Positions 29,786 to 39,015 of a stretch of 44,009 nucleotides of DNA are shown here, piece after piece (position 1 is the first letter of the stretch; each line of letters begins with the position of its first letter). The stretch lies in assembly GCA_016788295.1 (NCBI GenBank), contig JAEUSY010000049.1:1-44009 (forward strand), given 5' to 3'. Source of the stretch: Flavobacteriales bacterium (lineage in GTDB: Bacteria > Bacteroidota > Bacteroidia > Flavobacteriales_F > PHOS-HE28). The position numbers were made by a program, and so were the translations under genes. The notes under the pieces are model-generated. The model was not told where the DNA came from. It made no database searches and saw nothing but the letters and a program-made list of their open reading frames with translations.

Positions 29786-30846
29786 AGTTGCTCATGCTCG
29801 CTGCGGCCTCCTCGGTGCATACCGTTCGCTGGGCGAATGCCTTTGCGGACAGAGGTCTCGATGTCCATTTGGCCAGCCTGCACGCACCACACTCGCAGAT
29901 GGACCACCGCGTGAAGGTGCATCGCCTCCCTTACCTGAAAGGCCTGGGATACGTGGTGAACGGACCGCTGTTGACCAGACTTCTGCGCAAGCTGAAGCCT
30001 ACTGTGGTGAATGCACATTACGCCACGGGATATGGAACACTGGCCCGCTGGTGCGCACCGGTCCGAGTGGTGCTGAACGTTTGGGGAAGTGATGTTTTCG
30101 ATTTTCCGGAGAAGAGCCCTCTGCACAAGCGATCGCTGGTCGGCAACCTGATGCATGCGGCCCATATCGTAAGCACCAGTGAAGCCATGGCGGTGCGTGT
30201 GCGGAGCCTTTTGCCGCAACCGAGACCGTTGACCGTGGTTCCCTTCGGTGTGGATACGGACACGTTCATTCCAAGGCCTGACGATGAGCTCCGCACCAGT
30301 ATGACCTTCGGCACCGTGAAAGCGCTGGAGCAGGTCTATGGCATCGACCTATTGATCGAGGCCTTTGCATTGGTAGTGGCTCAACGCCCTTCGCTTGATC
30401 TACGTCTTCGTATCGTGGGCAAGGGTGGCCAACAAGCAGCACTGCATCGGTTGGCGAAGAGCAGCGGAGTTGCGGACAAGGTCACCTTCGTGGGTGCCGT
30501 ACCGCATGATCGTGTGCCCGACGAGCTGCGCAAAATGGATGTGTTCGTGGCGCTCAGCCGGGCCGAGAGCTTCGGTGTGGCCGTGATCGAGGCCAGTGCA
30601 TGCGGCTTGCCCGTTGTGGTGAGCAACGTGGGCGGGTTGCCCGAAGTGGTGCGTCATGGGGTCACGGGGCTTGTGGTCCCTGCGTCCAATGCCTTCGAGG
30701 CATCGGTCCAGATGCTCCGACTTTGCGATGCTGCGGAATTGAGGGTTCAACTGGGCAGCAACGGCCGCGATATGGTCCGTGCGGAGTACGCTTGGCCCGT
30801 TTGTGTGGACCGTATGATCAAAGTCCTTCAGAACAACGTGAGGTAG
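29782..30846 (+). CDS. Glycosyltransferase family 4
   Basis: This 354-residue GT-B retaining glycosyltransferase is in the cytoplasm at the membrane. The N-terminal half starts MKLLMLAAASSVHTVRWANAFADRG. The C-terminal half has RIVGKGGQ, the FVGAVPHDRVPDEL block and the EX7E donor motif (AESFGVAVIEASACGLP). It is coupled to the flippase-GT4N gene by ATGA at 29782-29785. It should add one sugar to the lipid-linked repeat unit; donor and linkage cannot be deduced. Confidence 0.94.
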   Translation: MKLLMLAAASSVHTVRWANAFADRGLDVHLASLHAPHSQMDHRVKVHRLPYLKGLGYVVNGPLLTRLLRKLKPTVVNAHYATGYGTLARWCAPVRVVLNVWGSDVFDFPEKSPLHKRSLVGNLMHAAHIVSTSEAMAVRVRSLLPQPRPLTVVPFGVDTDTFIPRPDDELRTSMTFGTVKALEQVYGIDLLIEAFALVVAQRPSLDLRLRIVGKGGQQAALHRLAKSSGVADKVTFVGAVPHDRVPDELRKMDVFVALSRAESFGVAVIEASACGLPVVVSNVGGLPEVVRHGVTGLVVPASNAFEASVQMLRLCDAAELRVQLGSNGRDMVRAEYAWPVCVDRMIKVLQNNVR

Positions 30847-30857
30847 AACCGGTTCCG

Positions 30858-32105
30858 ATGAAGGTCATCTTTCTCACCCAGTACTTCCCGCCTGAAACGG
30901 GGGCTCCGCAGAACCGGCTGTTCGCCACGGCGCAGGCCTTGGTGGCGAACGGAGCGGAGGTCACCGTGCTTACCGCCATGCCCAACTACCCCGATATGCG
31001 TATCCACGCGGACTACCGGGGCAAGTGGCACGCGCGTTCGGTGGAAGGCGGAATGACGGTACATCGCGTGTGGCTGTTGGTGTCGCAGAGCAGAAGCATC
31101 TTCTGGCGGCTCTGCAATTACTTCTCGTTCGTGATCACCGCCTTCGTGGTCGGTTTGTTCAAGCTGCGGCGCAGCGATATACTGTTCGTGGAATCGCCAC
31201 CCTTATTCCTAGGCATTACTGCCATGTGGCTGGCGCGCGCCAAAGGCGCCAAGCTGGTCTTCAACGTGAGCGACCTCTGGCCGGAGAGCGCCGTGCAGCT
31301 TGGTATGGTCACCAACAAGACCATGATCAGCGCCAGCACCTGGCTCGAAGAGCGATGCTACGAGCGCTCAGCGCTCATCACCGGCCAGACCATGGGCATC
31401 GTTGCCGACATCAAGAGGCGCTTGCCGCACAAGGAAGTGCTGTGGTTGCCCAACGGCGTGGACCTGGATGCCATCGCACAAGCTGAGCAGAGCGGCGACC
31501 CGGCCGAGGCGCGTGCCAAAGCAGGCATTGCTCCGGGCGATCTGGTGCTCACCTACGCCGGCATCATTGGCCATGCTCAAGGGTTGGAAGTGGTGTTGCA
31601 AGCGGCCTTGCTATTGAAACATCGGAAGGACATCCATTTCCTGCTTATCGGTGATGGACCGGAGAAGGAGATGCTGCTTCGGTTGAAGAAAGAGCTGGGC
31701 GTTGAACAGGTGCGCTTTGTGGACCGCATGCCACGTAAAGACCTGTTGGCATTGCTGCGCGCCACCGATGCCGTGGTGGTCCCCCTGCGGCGCAACGACC
31801 TCTTCAAGGGTGCCATTCCCAGCAAGATCTTCGAGGCATTGGCGCTTTCAAAACCCTTATTGCTGGGTGTGGAAGGTGAGGCGAAGGACCTCTTCATCGT
31901 TGAAGGTGGCGCTGGCCTGGGTTTCATTCCAGAGGACCCTCGTTCGTTGGCGGACCAGGTGCTCGCGCTGGATGCCGATCGTTCCGCATTGCAGCGCATG
32001 GGTGAAGCAGGACGGAAATACGTACTGGAGAAATTCGATCGCAGGAAGATCAGTGTCCGGTTGTGGGAGGCATTGGTGCGGATCACCCAACAGCAGGGTT
32101 CATGA
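30858..32105 (+). CDS. Glycosyltransferase family 4, WbuB/WcaI-like
   Basis: This 415-residue GT4 enzyme of the WbuB type opens MKVIFLTQYFPPETGAPQNR, has an inserted amphipathic/hydrophobic stretch near residues 85-105 (IFWRLCNYFSFVITAFVVG) for membrane association, FNVSDLWPESAV, and the C-terminal GDGPEKEML and IPSKIFEALALSKPLL motifs. WbuB-like enzymes commonly add an amino sugar such as FucNAc to a lipid-linked acceptor, which would fit the DegT aminotransferase in this operon; that link is inference. ATG 30858 lies 11 bases after the previous stop. Confidence 0.93.
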   Translation: MKVIFLTQYFPPETGAPQNRLFATAQALVANGAEVTVLTAMPNYPDMRIHADYRGKWHARSVEGGMTVHRVWLLVSQSRSIFWRLCNYFSFVITAFVVGLFKLRRSDILFVESPPLFLGITAMWLARAKGAKLVFNVSDLWPESAVQLGMVTNKTMISASTWLEERCYERSALITGQTMGIVADIKRRLPHKEVLWLPNGVDLDAIAQAEQSGDPAEARAKAGIAPGDLVLTYAGIIGHAQGLEVVLQAALLLKHRKDIHFLLIGDGPEKEMLLRLKKELGVEQVRFVDRMPRKDLLALLRATDAVVVPLRRNDLFKGAIPSKIFEALALSKPLLLGVEGEAKDLFIVEGGAGLGFIPEDPRSLADQVLALDADRSALQRMGEAGRKYVLEKFDRRKISVRLWEALVRITQQQGS

Positions 32106-33400
32106 GCATGCCAACGTTACAAGGAAGTGTGCAAGCTGCCTGGCGCGGACTTGTTATCGCGCATGGTCCGTTGGCCGCTGCTGGCATGGTGGGTCTTTCG
32201 GTGGCACTATCGCTTTCGGCCAACCTGGTGCCCTTGTTCCTGGTACTTTTCCTCGTGGGAATGGTGGTCCGGTATCGCACGGTCATGGGCCTGTCCACAG
32301 GGTTTTCGTGGCAAACTCCCTGGCCTTGGATGGTGCTGCTGTTCCTGTGGCACATGGTGGGAATGGCTTGGACGGAAGACATGGATTTCGGCCTCTTCGA
32401 CCTGCAGATCAAAGCACCCTTGTTGGCTGCTGGCGTGCTTGCCCTACTGATGCCGACCGAAGTACGCATTGAGCGCAGTTCCATCCTTTTGATGAGCGCA
32501 CTGGCCAACGCATTGGCCGTATTGGTCTGTCTGATCTCGGCCGTGTTACGCATTGGCATCGGTACTGAGTTCGCCCCGGCACAAGAGGTATTCAGTACCC
32601 GCTTCTCGTACTTCATTCACCCCAGTTATTTCGCCATGTACCTGGCCATTTCGCTGGCCGCCTGGCTGCTCACGGACCTTCACGCCCGGGTGCCGCTGGT
32701 GTGGGACCGTATTGTTTCAGTGCTGCTCGTGTTGGGTATTGTGCTCTGCGGTAGCAAAATGGGCTGGATCATGTTGGGGCTTCTGCTACCGGCGGCTCTG
32801 GTGTTGCGTTGGCGTGATACCGTGGTGCGTCGCCATGTGCTGGGCATGATGCTCGTTTCAACGCTCGGCCTTGTGGCGTTATTGGCCGGCAGTTCCTACG
32901 CCCGTGAACGTGTGCAAGAGGCCCTTCATGCGGCCGTAAACGACGAAGTGGATGCCAATGCCAGCACCAGTTCGGCCGTGCGACGGCTCACATGGTCGGC
33001 CGCACAGGAGCTCATCACCGAAGCACCATGGACCGGCACAGGCACCGGCGACATCAAGAACGAACTGATGCGCCTGTACCGCGAAAGAGGGCAGGAGTGG
33101 GCCTTGGAGCACCGGTTGAACGCGCACAGCCAATTCCTGCAAACAGCGGCCTGCCTGGGCATTGGTGCGTTGGTGGCGCTTGTATTGATGCTCCTGGCGC
33201 CGCTTTTCTCCCGCCCCCATCGTCGCGACCCTCTGGTCTGGGTCTTTCTTATCGGCAGCGCCATCAACTGGAGCGTGGAGAGCATGCTGGAAGTGCAGGC
33301 CGGGGTGGTGTACTTCTCGGTGATGGCCCTCTGGGTGTTCTGGACCCATGATGAACCCCGAACTTCGTCCACTACTTCCAAAGCGCTCCGAGCGTCATGA
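32102..33400 (+). CDS. O-antigen polymerase/ligase-like membrane protein (Wzy/WaaL type)
   Basis: This 432-residue protein has about 10-12 hydrophobic helices. A large extracytoplasmic loop near the C-terminus contains the Wzy_C region (WTGTGTGDIKNEL ... RLNAHSQFLQ). The Asn-Ala-His-Ser-Gln-Phe block corresponds to the conserved NxHNxFL motif of O-antigen ligases and polymerases. It should join flipped repeat units to each other or to lipid A core/protein. The ATG at 32102 overlaps the previous TGA (ATGA). Polymerase versus ligase cannot be settled from sequence alone. Confidence 0.9.
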   Translation: MSMPTLQGSVQAAWRGLVIAHGPLAAAGMVGLSVALSLSANLVPLFLVLFLVGMVVRYRTVMGLSTGFSWQTPWPWMVLLFLWHMVGMAWTEDMDFGLFDLQIKAPLLAAGVLALLMPTEVRIERSSILLMSALANALAVLVCLISAVLRIGIGTEFAPAQEVFSTRFSYFIHPSYFAMYLAISLAAWLLTDLHARVPLVWDRIVSVLLVLGIVLCGSKMGWIMLGLLLPAALVLRWRDTVVRRHVLGMMLVSTLGLVALLAGSSYARERVQEALHAAVNDEVDANASTSSAVRRLTWSAAQELITEAPWTGTGTGDIKNELMRLYRERGQEWALEHRLNAHSQFLQTAACLGIGALVALVLMLLAPLFSRPHRRDPLVWVFLIGSAINWSVESMLEVQAGVVYFSVMALWVFWTHDEPRTSSTTSKALRAS

Positions 33401-34617
33401 GCACGACCCCGATCCCCTTCAGCCCGCCCCGCATTGATGACCGCACGGTGAAAGCCGTGGAAGAGGCCTTGCGCAGCGGATGGATCACCACGGGCCCGCG
33501 CACCAAGGAGTTCGAGCGAAAATTGGCCGACTATTGCGGTGTGGAGCGTGTGATCGCCCTGAACAGCTGGACGAACGCATGCGAACTGGTGCTGCGTTGG
33601 TTCGGTGTAGGCCCCGGCGACGAGGTGATCGTGCCTGCCTATACCTATTGCGCCACGGCCAACATTGTGATGCACGTAGGCGCAAAGCCCGTGCTGGTCG
33701 ACGTGCTTGACGACTTCACCATGGACCCGGCGCAGCTTCTATTGCGCATGACCGAACGGACCAAGGTGATCATGCCTGTTGATATCGGCGGATTACCTGC
33801 CCATGTGGAACAGATCATGTCGATCGCTTCGCAGGCCCGCTCGTTCTTCAAGCCATCGAATGAGGTCCAAACCATGCTCGGTCGTCCGCTGGTGCTCTCC
33901 GACGCTGCGCACTCTTTCGGTGCACGCATAGGTGGCAAGGCCGTGGGCGCGCAGGCCGATATCACCGGCTTCAGTTTCCATGCAGTGAAGAACCTCACCA
34001 CGGCCGAGGGCGGTGCGTTGGCCTTCAACCTCCCCAAGCCTTTCGATCACGAAGAGCTGTACCGCCTCTTCAACACCATGAGCCTGCACGGCCAGAGCAA
34101 GGACGCCTTGGCCAAGACACAACCCGGAGCGTGGCGTTACGATGTGGCTTTTCCGGGGTGGAAGTGCAACATGACCGATCTACAGGCCGCCATCGGGCTC
34201 GTGGAATTGGAACGGTACGATACGGATACACTAGTCCGACGTCGCGCTATTTGTTATCGCTATAACGAGGCCTTCGCCAAGGACCCACGATTCGTGGTCC
34301 CTGAGTTCTACGACGGATACCGAACGAGCAGCTACCACTTGTACATGTTGCGGATCGCGGGTTCCACCGAGGAACAGCGCGATGCGATCATCACGGCCAT
34401 CGCGCAGCATGGCGTCAGTGTGAACGTGCATTTCATCCCACTGCCGATGCTGAGCTTCTACATGGGCCAGGGATACGCCATGCGGGATTATCCGAACACC
34501 TACCTCCAATACAGCCACGAGATCAGTCTGCCGGTCTACTACGACCTCACCGATGCGCAGGTGGACCGCGTGATCAATGTGGTGAAGGCCGCTGTGGAAG
34601 AGGTGATGAGCGCCTGA
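33397..34617 (+). CDS. DegT/DnrJ/EryC1/StrS-family sugar aminotransferase
   Basis: This 406-residue PLP enzyme transfers an amino group (usually from glutamate) to a keto-sugar nucleotide. The PLP Lys is in FSFHAVKNLTTAEGG (Lys198). The Asp-His pair is in SDAAHSFGA (about 169-174), and the N-terminal NSWTNACEL and AYTYCATAN blocks fit the VioA/PglE/ArnB group. It overlaps the previous stop by ATGA. With the initiating sugar-phosphate transferase next to it, it likely makes a 4-amino sugar for the repeat unit; the dehydratase that would supply its substrate is not in the window. Confidence 0.94.
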   Translation: MSTTPIPFSPPRIDDRTVKAVEEALRSGWITTGPRTKEFERKLADYCGVERVIALNSWTNACELVLRWFGVGPGDEVIVPAYTYCATANIVMHVGAKPVLVDVLDDFTMDPAQLLLRMTERTKVIMPVDIGGLPAHVEQIMSIASQARSFFKPSNEVQTMLGRPLVLSDAAHSFGARIGGKAVGAQADITGFSFHAVKNLTTAEGGALAFNLPKPFDHEELYRLFNTMSLHGQSKDALAKTQPGAWRYDVAFPGWKCNMTDLQAAIGLVELERYDTDTLVRRRAICYRYNEAFAKDPRFVVPEFYDGYRTSSYHLYMLRIAGSTEEQRDAIITAIAQHGVSVNVHFIPLPMLSFYMGQGYAMRDYPNTYLQYSHEISLPVYYDLTDAQVDRVINVVKAAVEEVMSA

Positions 34618-35207
34618 TGAAACGGCTGTTCGACATTGCTGCCTCGTTGCTTGCCTTGGGCCTGTTGTCGCCTTTGTTGCTGGTATTGGCCGCAGCGGTG
34701 GCGATCACCTCTCCGGGTGGCGCGTTCTTCAGGCAAGTTCGCGTGGGGCGCAATGGAAGGCCGTTCGAACTGCTGAAGTTCCGCAGCATGCGCCCGGGTA
34801 GTGAGGCCCGTGGACAGATCACCGTGGGCGAGCGCGATCCGCGGATAACAGGGGTGGGGCATTTCCTGCGCCGCACCAAGATGGATGAACTTCCACAGCT
34901 CATCAACATCCTGAAAGGCGACATGAGCGTGGTGGGCCCTCGACCCGAAGTACCGAAGTATGTGGCCCTGTACACACCGGAACAGCGCGCGGTGCTCTCC
35001 GTTCGCCCCGGATTATCGAGCCTGGCCAGCATTGCCTACATCAATGAGAACGAGGTGCTGGGACGAAGCAAAGACCCTGAACGCACCTATGTGGAAGAGG
35101 TGATGCCCGCTAAGCTCGCATTGGACCTGCAGTATGTGCGCGAACAGAGCTTATGGCTCGACCTGTCCATCATTGTGCGCACAGCGTTGCGACTTTTCGG
35201 CCGATGA
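34617..35207 (+). CDS. Initiating sugar-phosphate transferase (PglC/WbaP-C type)
   Basis: This 196-residue monotopic phosphoglycosyl transferase moves a sugar-1-phosphate from a nucleotide sugar to undecaprenyl phosphate, starting the repeat unit. It has one N-terminal membrane helix (about 5-30), then the family blocks GRPFELLKFRSM, the catalytic-site RRTKMDELPQL, KGDMSVVGPRPE and VRPGLSSLASI. It is the short form lacking the N-terminal helices of WbaP. Its ATG shares one base with the previous stop (TGATG). The neighbouring DegT gene suggests an amino sugar may be the first residue. Confidence 0.95.
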   Translation: MKRLFDIAASLLALGLLSPLLLVLAAAVAITSPGGAFFRQVRVGRNGRPFELLKFRSMRPGSEARGQITVGERDPRITGVGHFLRRTKMDELPQLINILKGDMSVVGPRPEVPKYVALYTPEQRAVLSVRPGLSSLASIAYINENEVLGRSKDPERTYVEEVMPAKLALDLQYVREQSLWLDLSIIVRTALRLFGR

Positions 35208-36712
35208 CGAGCGGTTTGCCTGCCGATGCCCGGGCCGCAGTTTGGATCGGGGCCTTGGTCCTCGCGATCACCGCGTTCTTCTCGTTGGGCGTGCATCATG
35301 CGGATGAGCACTACCAGATCCTTGAATTCGCGGGTTGGAAGCTCGGCATTACGCCGGCAAGTGAACTGCCCTGGGAATTCGGCGAGCGGATGCGACCGGC
35401 CTTGCAACCAGCGATCGTGGTGGCCGTACATCGTTCGCTTGCCTTGCTCGGCGAACCGGACCCGTTCACTGTTTCGCTGATCGTACGCCTACTCACAGCC
35501 GTTCTGTCGTTCACGGCAGCGGTGCTCCTACTTAAGGGCAAGCTGCGGATCGACCCGGTGATGCAGCGTGGGCATTGGCTGCGTCTGTACCTCTTCCTGG
35601 CCTTCTTCCTCTGGTTCAGTGTGTATTGCGGTGTCCGGTTCTCATCCGAGGGTCTATCGGGAGCGCTTTTTTCCATCGGATTTGTAGGCGTAGCCTTTTC
35701 CCTAGGACCACGCTCACGCCTTGTCCTGTTTGGTTCCGGAGTAGTTCTTGGCCTTGCTGTTGTGGCACGTTTCCAAGTGGGCCTAATGGTCGCAGGACTG
35801 TTGATATGGGCTGTGCTTGTTAAGCAGCTGCGATGGGACCGAACAGCAGCGCTCCTCCTCGGCATCTTCGTCAGCCTTGGCGCTGGCTTCGTCCTGGACA
35901 GATGGTTCTACGGTGAATGGGTGTTCACCATCTGGAACTACGTTGACCTCAATATCATACAGGGAAAGGCCGATTCATTCGGTATCGAGCCTTGGTGGTA
36001 TTACTTCACAACCCTCGTTGAACGCGCATTGCCTCCCTTCAGCCTGTTTTTCCTAATTGGGCCGATGATCCTGTTCGTTGTTGGCCGCCGTGATGCACTC
36101 ACATGGGCCGTGGTCCCGTTCCTGCTGGCGCATCTGCTCGTCAGCCACAAGGAACTGCGCTTCATCTTCCCGATCATTCCATTGCTACCCGCCCTCGTTG
36201 TGGGTGGCCTTTCCAAAGCGGAAGAGCGTGAATGGCTTCGTTGGTTGAGCGATCGGGTTGCTCGTTCGTTCCGAATGTTCTTCCTGGTGGTGCATGTGCC
36301 GCTATTGCTCGTGATCATGTTCAAGCCCGCACAGGATGATGTCGGCTTTTACCGGGAGTTGTACCGACTTGCGCATCCCGGCGACCTTATTCTCCATGAC
36401 AACGATGACCCGTTCAAGCAGGGCCTTCCCGTTTGGTACATACGGCCACGAGGAGTTCGTGTAGGATCTGTTCAAAGCACGGATCTGCGCACTGAAGGGC
36501 GCCTGCTGTTCGTATCGCGGTCGCGTGACCAAGCATTCCCTTCGGGCATGCGGACAGAGTTGCTCTACAGCGCTTTCCCGGACTGGCTGTTGCGAATGAA
36601 CGTGGGAGGGTGGGCTGATCGCACTGCGGTATGGCGTATTTGGGAGATCAACAGCTACAAGCCTGCGTCGCCCATTGGAGCGGATGTTCCCTCCGATCAT
36701 CCGAAGCCTTAG
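35204..36712 (+). CDS. Polytopic mannosyltransferase-like protein (GT22 type)
   Basis: This 502-residue membrane protein has about ten hydrophobic helices and the loop motif HHADEHYQILEF (31-42). The motif resembles the HxDExxQ...E signature of GT22 enzymes (ALG9/PIG-B type), which use polyprenyl-phosphate sugars on the outer face of the membrane. A further conserved block is SHKELRFIFPIIPLL. It is last in the seven-gene operon, overlapping the previous stop by ATGA. It may decorate the polysaccharide or an acceptor after flipping. Donor sugar unknown; the mannose label follows family naming only. Between its stop and the convergent next gene (67 bases) only a weak GACCG/CGGTC hairpin is seen. 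Confidence 0.85.
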   Translation: MTSGLPADARAAVWIGALVLAITAFFSLGVHHADEHYQILEFAGWKLGITPASELPWEFGERMRPALQPAIVVAVHRSLALLGEPDPFTVSLIVRLLTAVLSFTAAVLLLKGKLRIDPVMQRGHWLRLYLFLAFFLWFSVYCGVRFSSEGLSGALFSIGFVGVAFSLGPRSRLVLFGSGVVLGLAVVARFQVGLMVAGLLIWAVLVKQLRWDRTAALLLGIFVSLGAGFVLDRWFYGEWVFTIWNYVDLNIIQGKADSFGIEPWWYYFTTLVERALPPFSLFFLIGPMILFVVGRRDALTWAVVPFLLAHLLVSHKELRFIFPIIPLLPALVVGGLSKAEEREWLRWLSDRVARSFRMFFLVVHVPLLLVIMFKPAQDDVGFYRELYRLAHPGDLILHDNDDPFKQGLPVWYIRPRGVRVGSVQSTDLRTEGRLLFVSRSRDQAFPSGMRTELLYSAFPDWLLRMNVGGWADRTAVWRIWEINSYKPASPIGADVPSDHPKP

Positions 36713-36779
36713 TCGAAGGATGCCCCTTTCAACCTAGGCACGACCGATCATCACCATGCGGTCGGTCCTACCGTGAAGG

Positions 36780-37667
36780 TCAAACATCAACATTGCCGAG
36801 CAGGTCGCGCAACTCCCCGAGCTCTGCGGCACGTTCATCATCGCCCTGCTTCTGGTAGCTGTTGGCAAGGTTGTTCAGTTGCCTGCGGATGATATCCCGG
36901 TTGGTGCATGGCGAATAGAACGAAGGCCGCGGCTCGATCTTCAGCTTTTCCAGGAACTCGTTGATCTCGTTACGCCCAAGAATATCACCCTGGCTGAAGG
37001 CATTGATGTAGAACAGCACGTTCTCATCCGCATGTTGCGCACTATCAATTCCGCCCATGCTATCCTCGTCCAAATAGGCCAGCACGAAGTGGTTCGGCAG
37101 GTTCACACCTTTCAGTGGGAGGCCCAGGTCCTCGGCCAATACTTGGTAGATGATGGCCAGCGACAACGGATTTCCCGTGCGACTATCAAGCACATCGTTG
37201 ATGTAGCTGTTCTGCGGGGCGTGGTAGTTGCGCTTGTTGCCCTTGAACCCGTGTACCTGAAAGAAGATGTGATTGAACACACGCACCTTCTCGAAGGCGG
37301 TGAGGTGATCGTTCAGTTCCAGCCAGATGTCCTGGCGTATCGCAGCGAGCCGGGCTTTCACCTTCTGTTCGTCCAGATCGGGATAGCGGTACCGGCTCAC
37401 GATCAATGCGCCCTCCAGCAGGTCATCACAACCCTTATCGCGCCATGTGATCAGGCGTTCCCTTACACCGGCAAGGTGGATGGTCTGCAGGATGTCCTCG
37501 ATGCGGTTCCGGAACAGGTCGCCCAGGTCATCGAGCTCCCAAGCACGCTCCAGCACCGGAACGACCGGTCCGCCGAGGGAAACAATACGCTCGCGCACCT
37601 GGAGATAAACACCCTCATCGGGGTCATCGATCAAGGTGATCAAAGCGCGGATCTCGGTATCGCTCAT
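36780..37667 (-). CDS. SirB1/transglutaminase-like protein with TPR-like tail
   Basis: This 295-residue cytoplasmic protein resembles SirB1 family members. An N-terminal helical region is followed by a transglutaminase-like core (about 135-235) with NSYINDVLDSRTGNPLSLAIIY and NHFVLAY, and the C-terminal helices (NNLANSYQKQGDDERA) look like a single TPR unit. The position of the catalytic Cys of true transglutaminases holds Ser/Leu (GNPLSLA), as in most SirB1 proteins, so enzymatic activity is doubtful. The start is ATG 37667; the frame upstream is not protein-like and holds a TACTTTCG promoter box (37704-37711). It lies between the two polysaccharide transcription units without an obvious link to them. 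Confidence 0.88.
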   Translation of the reverse strand: MSDTEIRALITLIDDPDEGVYLQVRERIVSLGGPVVPVLERAWELDDLGDLFRNRIEDILQTIHLAGVRERLITWRDKGCDDLLEGALIVSRYRYPDLDEQKVKARLAAIRQDIWLELNDHLTAFEKVRVFNHIFFQVHGFKGNKRNYHAPQNSYINDVLDSRTGNPLSLAIIYQVLAEDLGLPLKGVNLPNHFVLAYLDEDSMGGIDSAQHADENVLFYINAFSQGDILGRNEINEFLEKLKIEPRPSFYSPCTNRDIIRRQLNNLANSYQKQGDDERAAELGELRDLLGNVDV

Positions 37668-37703
37668 GGATCGTGCGCGCATGCTCCAGTGCATGAACGG
37701 AAG

Positions 37704-37711
37704 CGAAAGTA
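37704..37711 (-). promoter_or_regulatory. -7 promoter box TACTTTCG for the SirB1-like gene
   Basis: It is a TAnnTTCG variant on the minus strand, 37 bases upstream of the ATG at 37667, in the 190-base divergent spacer. Confidence 0.45.
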
Positions 37712-37857
37712 TCGGGGTGTCAATGTTCCCTTGGGCCACCGCTCCGCCATGTTTCCACACTGCACCTGTTGATGGGACCGCTCGCGGACGAAGTGAACAA
37801 TAGGCTGTTGAGGAGTGCGCTACGAAGGCTGTAGGTCCGAACTTCGCTCCCTCAGCG

Positions 37858-39015
37858 ATGAAACTGCCCATCAACGTAGGCTATGTCTCCGTGGACGACC
37901 CCAACGATCGTCGTTCTTGGTCAGGCACCAACTACTTCCTGTTGCGTGCACTACAAGAACAGGTGGCCTTTGTGAAGGTCATCGGGCCACTACGCCCACA
38001 ACCTGAGCTGTTCCTGTGCCAGTCCATCAACCAGGTAATGCTCCGGAGCGCGGGTAAGCGCTTCAACTACCGCGATTCATTCGTGATGGCGAAGGCTTAC
38101 GCCCGTGCGCTGGGACCTCAGTTGCACGATGTTGATCTCATCATTGCCCCTGCCGGTCTGGCCACCACCGCGTTACTGCGCACAAAGGCACCGATCATAC
38201 ATATCAACGATCGCTGCATTGCTGGTGCTTTGGGTTACCACCGCATTCTGAATGATCTGGCCGCTTTCTCCAAACAGGAGTCGTTGGCACTTGAACAACA
38301 GGCCCTGAAGAATGCAGCGCTCACAGTTTACGCTTCGCAGTGGGCGGCCGATGCGGCAGTGCATGCCGCGCCCGAGCAGGCGCACAAAGTGAGGGTGGTG
38401 CCCTTTGGAGCCAACTTGGAAAACATGCCACCGCCACCCGCAGCACGGAGCTTTCCTGCCGAGCGGATCAAGCTGCTCTTCCTCGGTGTGAACTGGGAGG
38501 ACAAAGGAGGACCAATAGCACTGGAGGCCTTGCAGGAATTGAAGCGCAGGGGAGTGACCGCACAGCTGGTGGTGTGCGGATGTACGCCCCCCTCATCGGT
38601 CACGGACGCGGACATGCTCTGCGAAGGCTTCCTGGACAAGAACGATCCGGCCCAGGCCAAGCGCTTGGAGGAACATCTGCGCACGGCCGATATACTGTTG
38701 CTTCCCACGCGCTTCGAGGCCTATGGCATTGTTTGCTGTGAAGCTGCAGCATACGGATTGCCTGTGCTTGCCACACGCACAGGAGGCATTCCTACCATCG
38801 TGCAGGATGGTATCACAGGTCATCTTTTCGAGATGAACGAGGATGGCGTTGCTTATGCCGAGCGCGTGCAGCAATTGGTGAAGGCGCCCGATACCTGGCA
38901 GACCATGCGCACTTTGGCCCGTAAGCGGTTCGAGGAAGTGCTGAACTGGACCGCCTTCACACGAGAGCTGCTCCAACTGGCTCAGGAAGCACTATCGGTC
39001 AATAAAGCGCGATAG
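37858..39015 (+). CDS. Glycosyltransferase family 4
   Basis: This 385-residue GT-B enzyme opens MKLPINVGYVSVDDPNDRRSWSGTNYFLLRAL. The C-terminal donor domain has LLFLGVNWEDKGG, VVCGCTPP and the EX7E region (RFEAYGIVCCEAAAYGLPVLATRTGG). It stands alone on the plus strand, facing the leftward sugar operon, and its last 34 bases overlap the end of the GT2-GT4 gene on the opposite strand. Sugar and acceptor are unknown. It probably contributes to the same polysaccharide or to a glycan of secreted proteins. Confidence 0.92.
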   Translation: MKLPINVGYVSVDDPNDRRSWSGTNYFLLRALQEQVAFVKVIGPLRPQPELFLCQSINQVMLRSAGKRFNYRDSFVMAKAYARALGPQLHDVDLIIAPAGLATTALLRTKAPIIHINDRCIAGALGYHRILNDLAAFSKQESLALEQQALKNAALTVYASQWAADAAVHAAPEQAHKVRVVPFGANLENMPPPPAARSFPAERIKLLFLGVNWEDKGGPIALEALQELKRRGVTAQLVVCGCTPPSSVTDADMLCEGFLDKNDPAQAKRLEEHLRTADILLLPTRFEAYGIVCCEAAAYGLPVLATRTGGIPTIVQDGITGHLFEMNEDGVAYAERVQQLVKAPDTWQTMRTLARKRFEEVLNWTAFTRELLQLAQEALSVNKAR

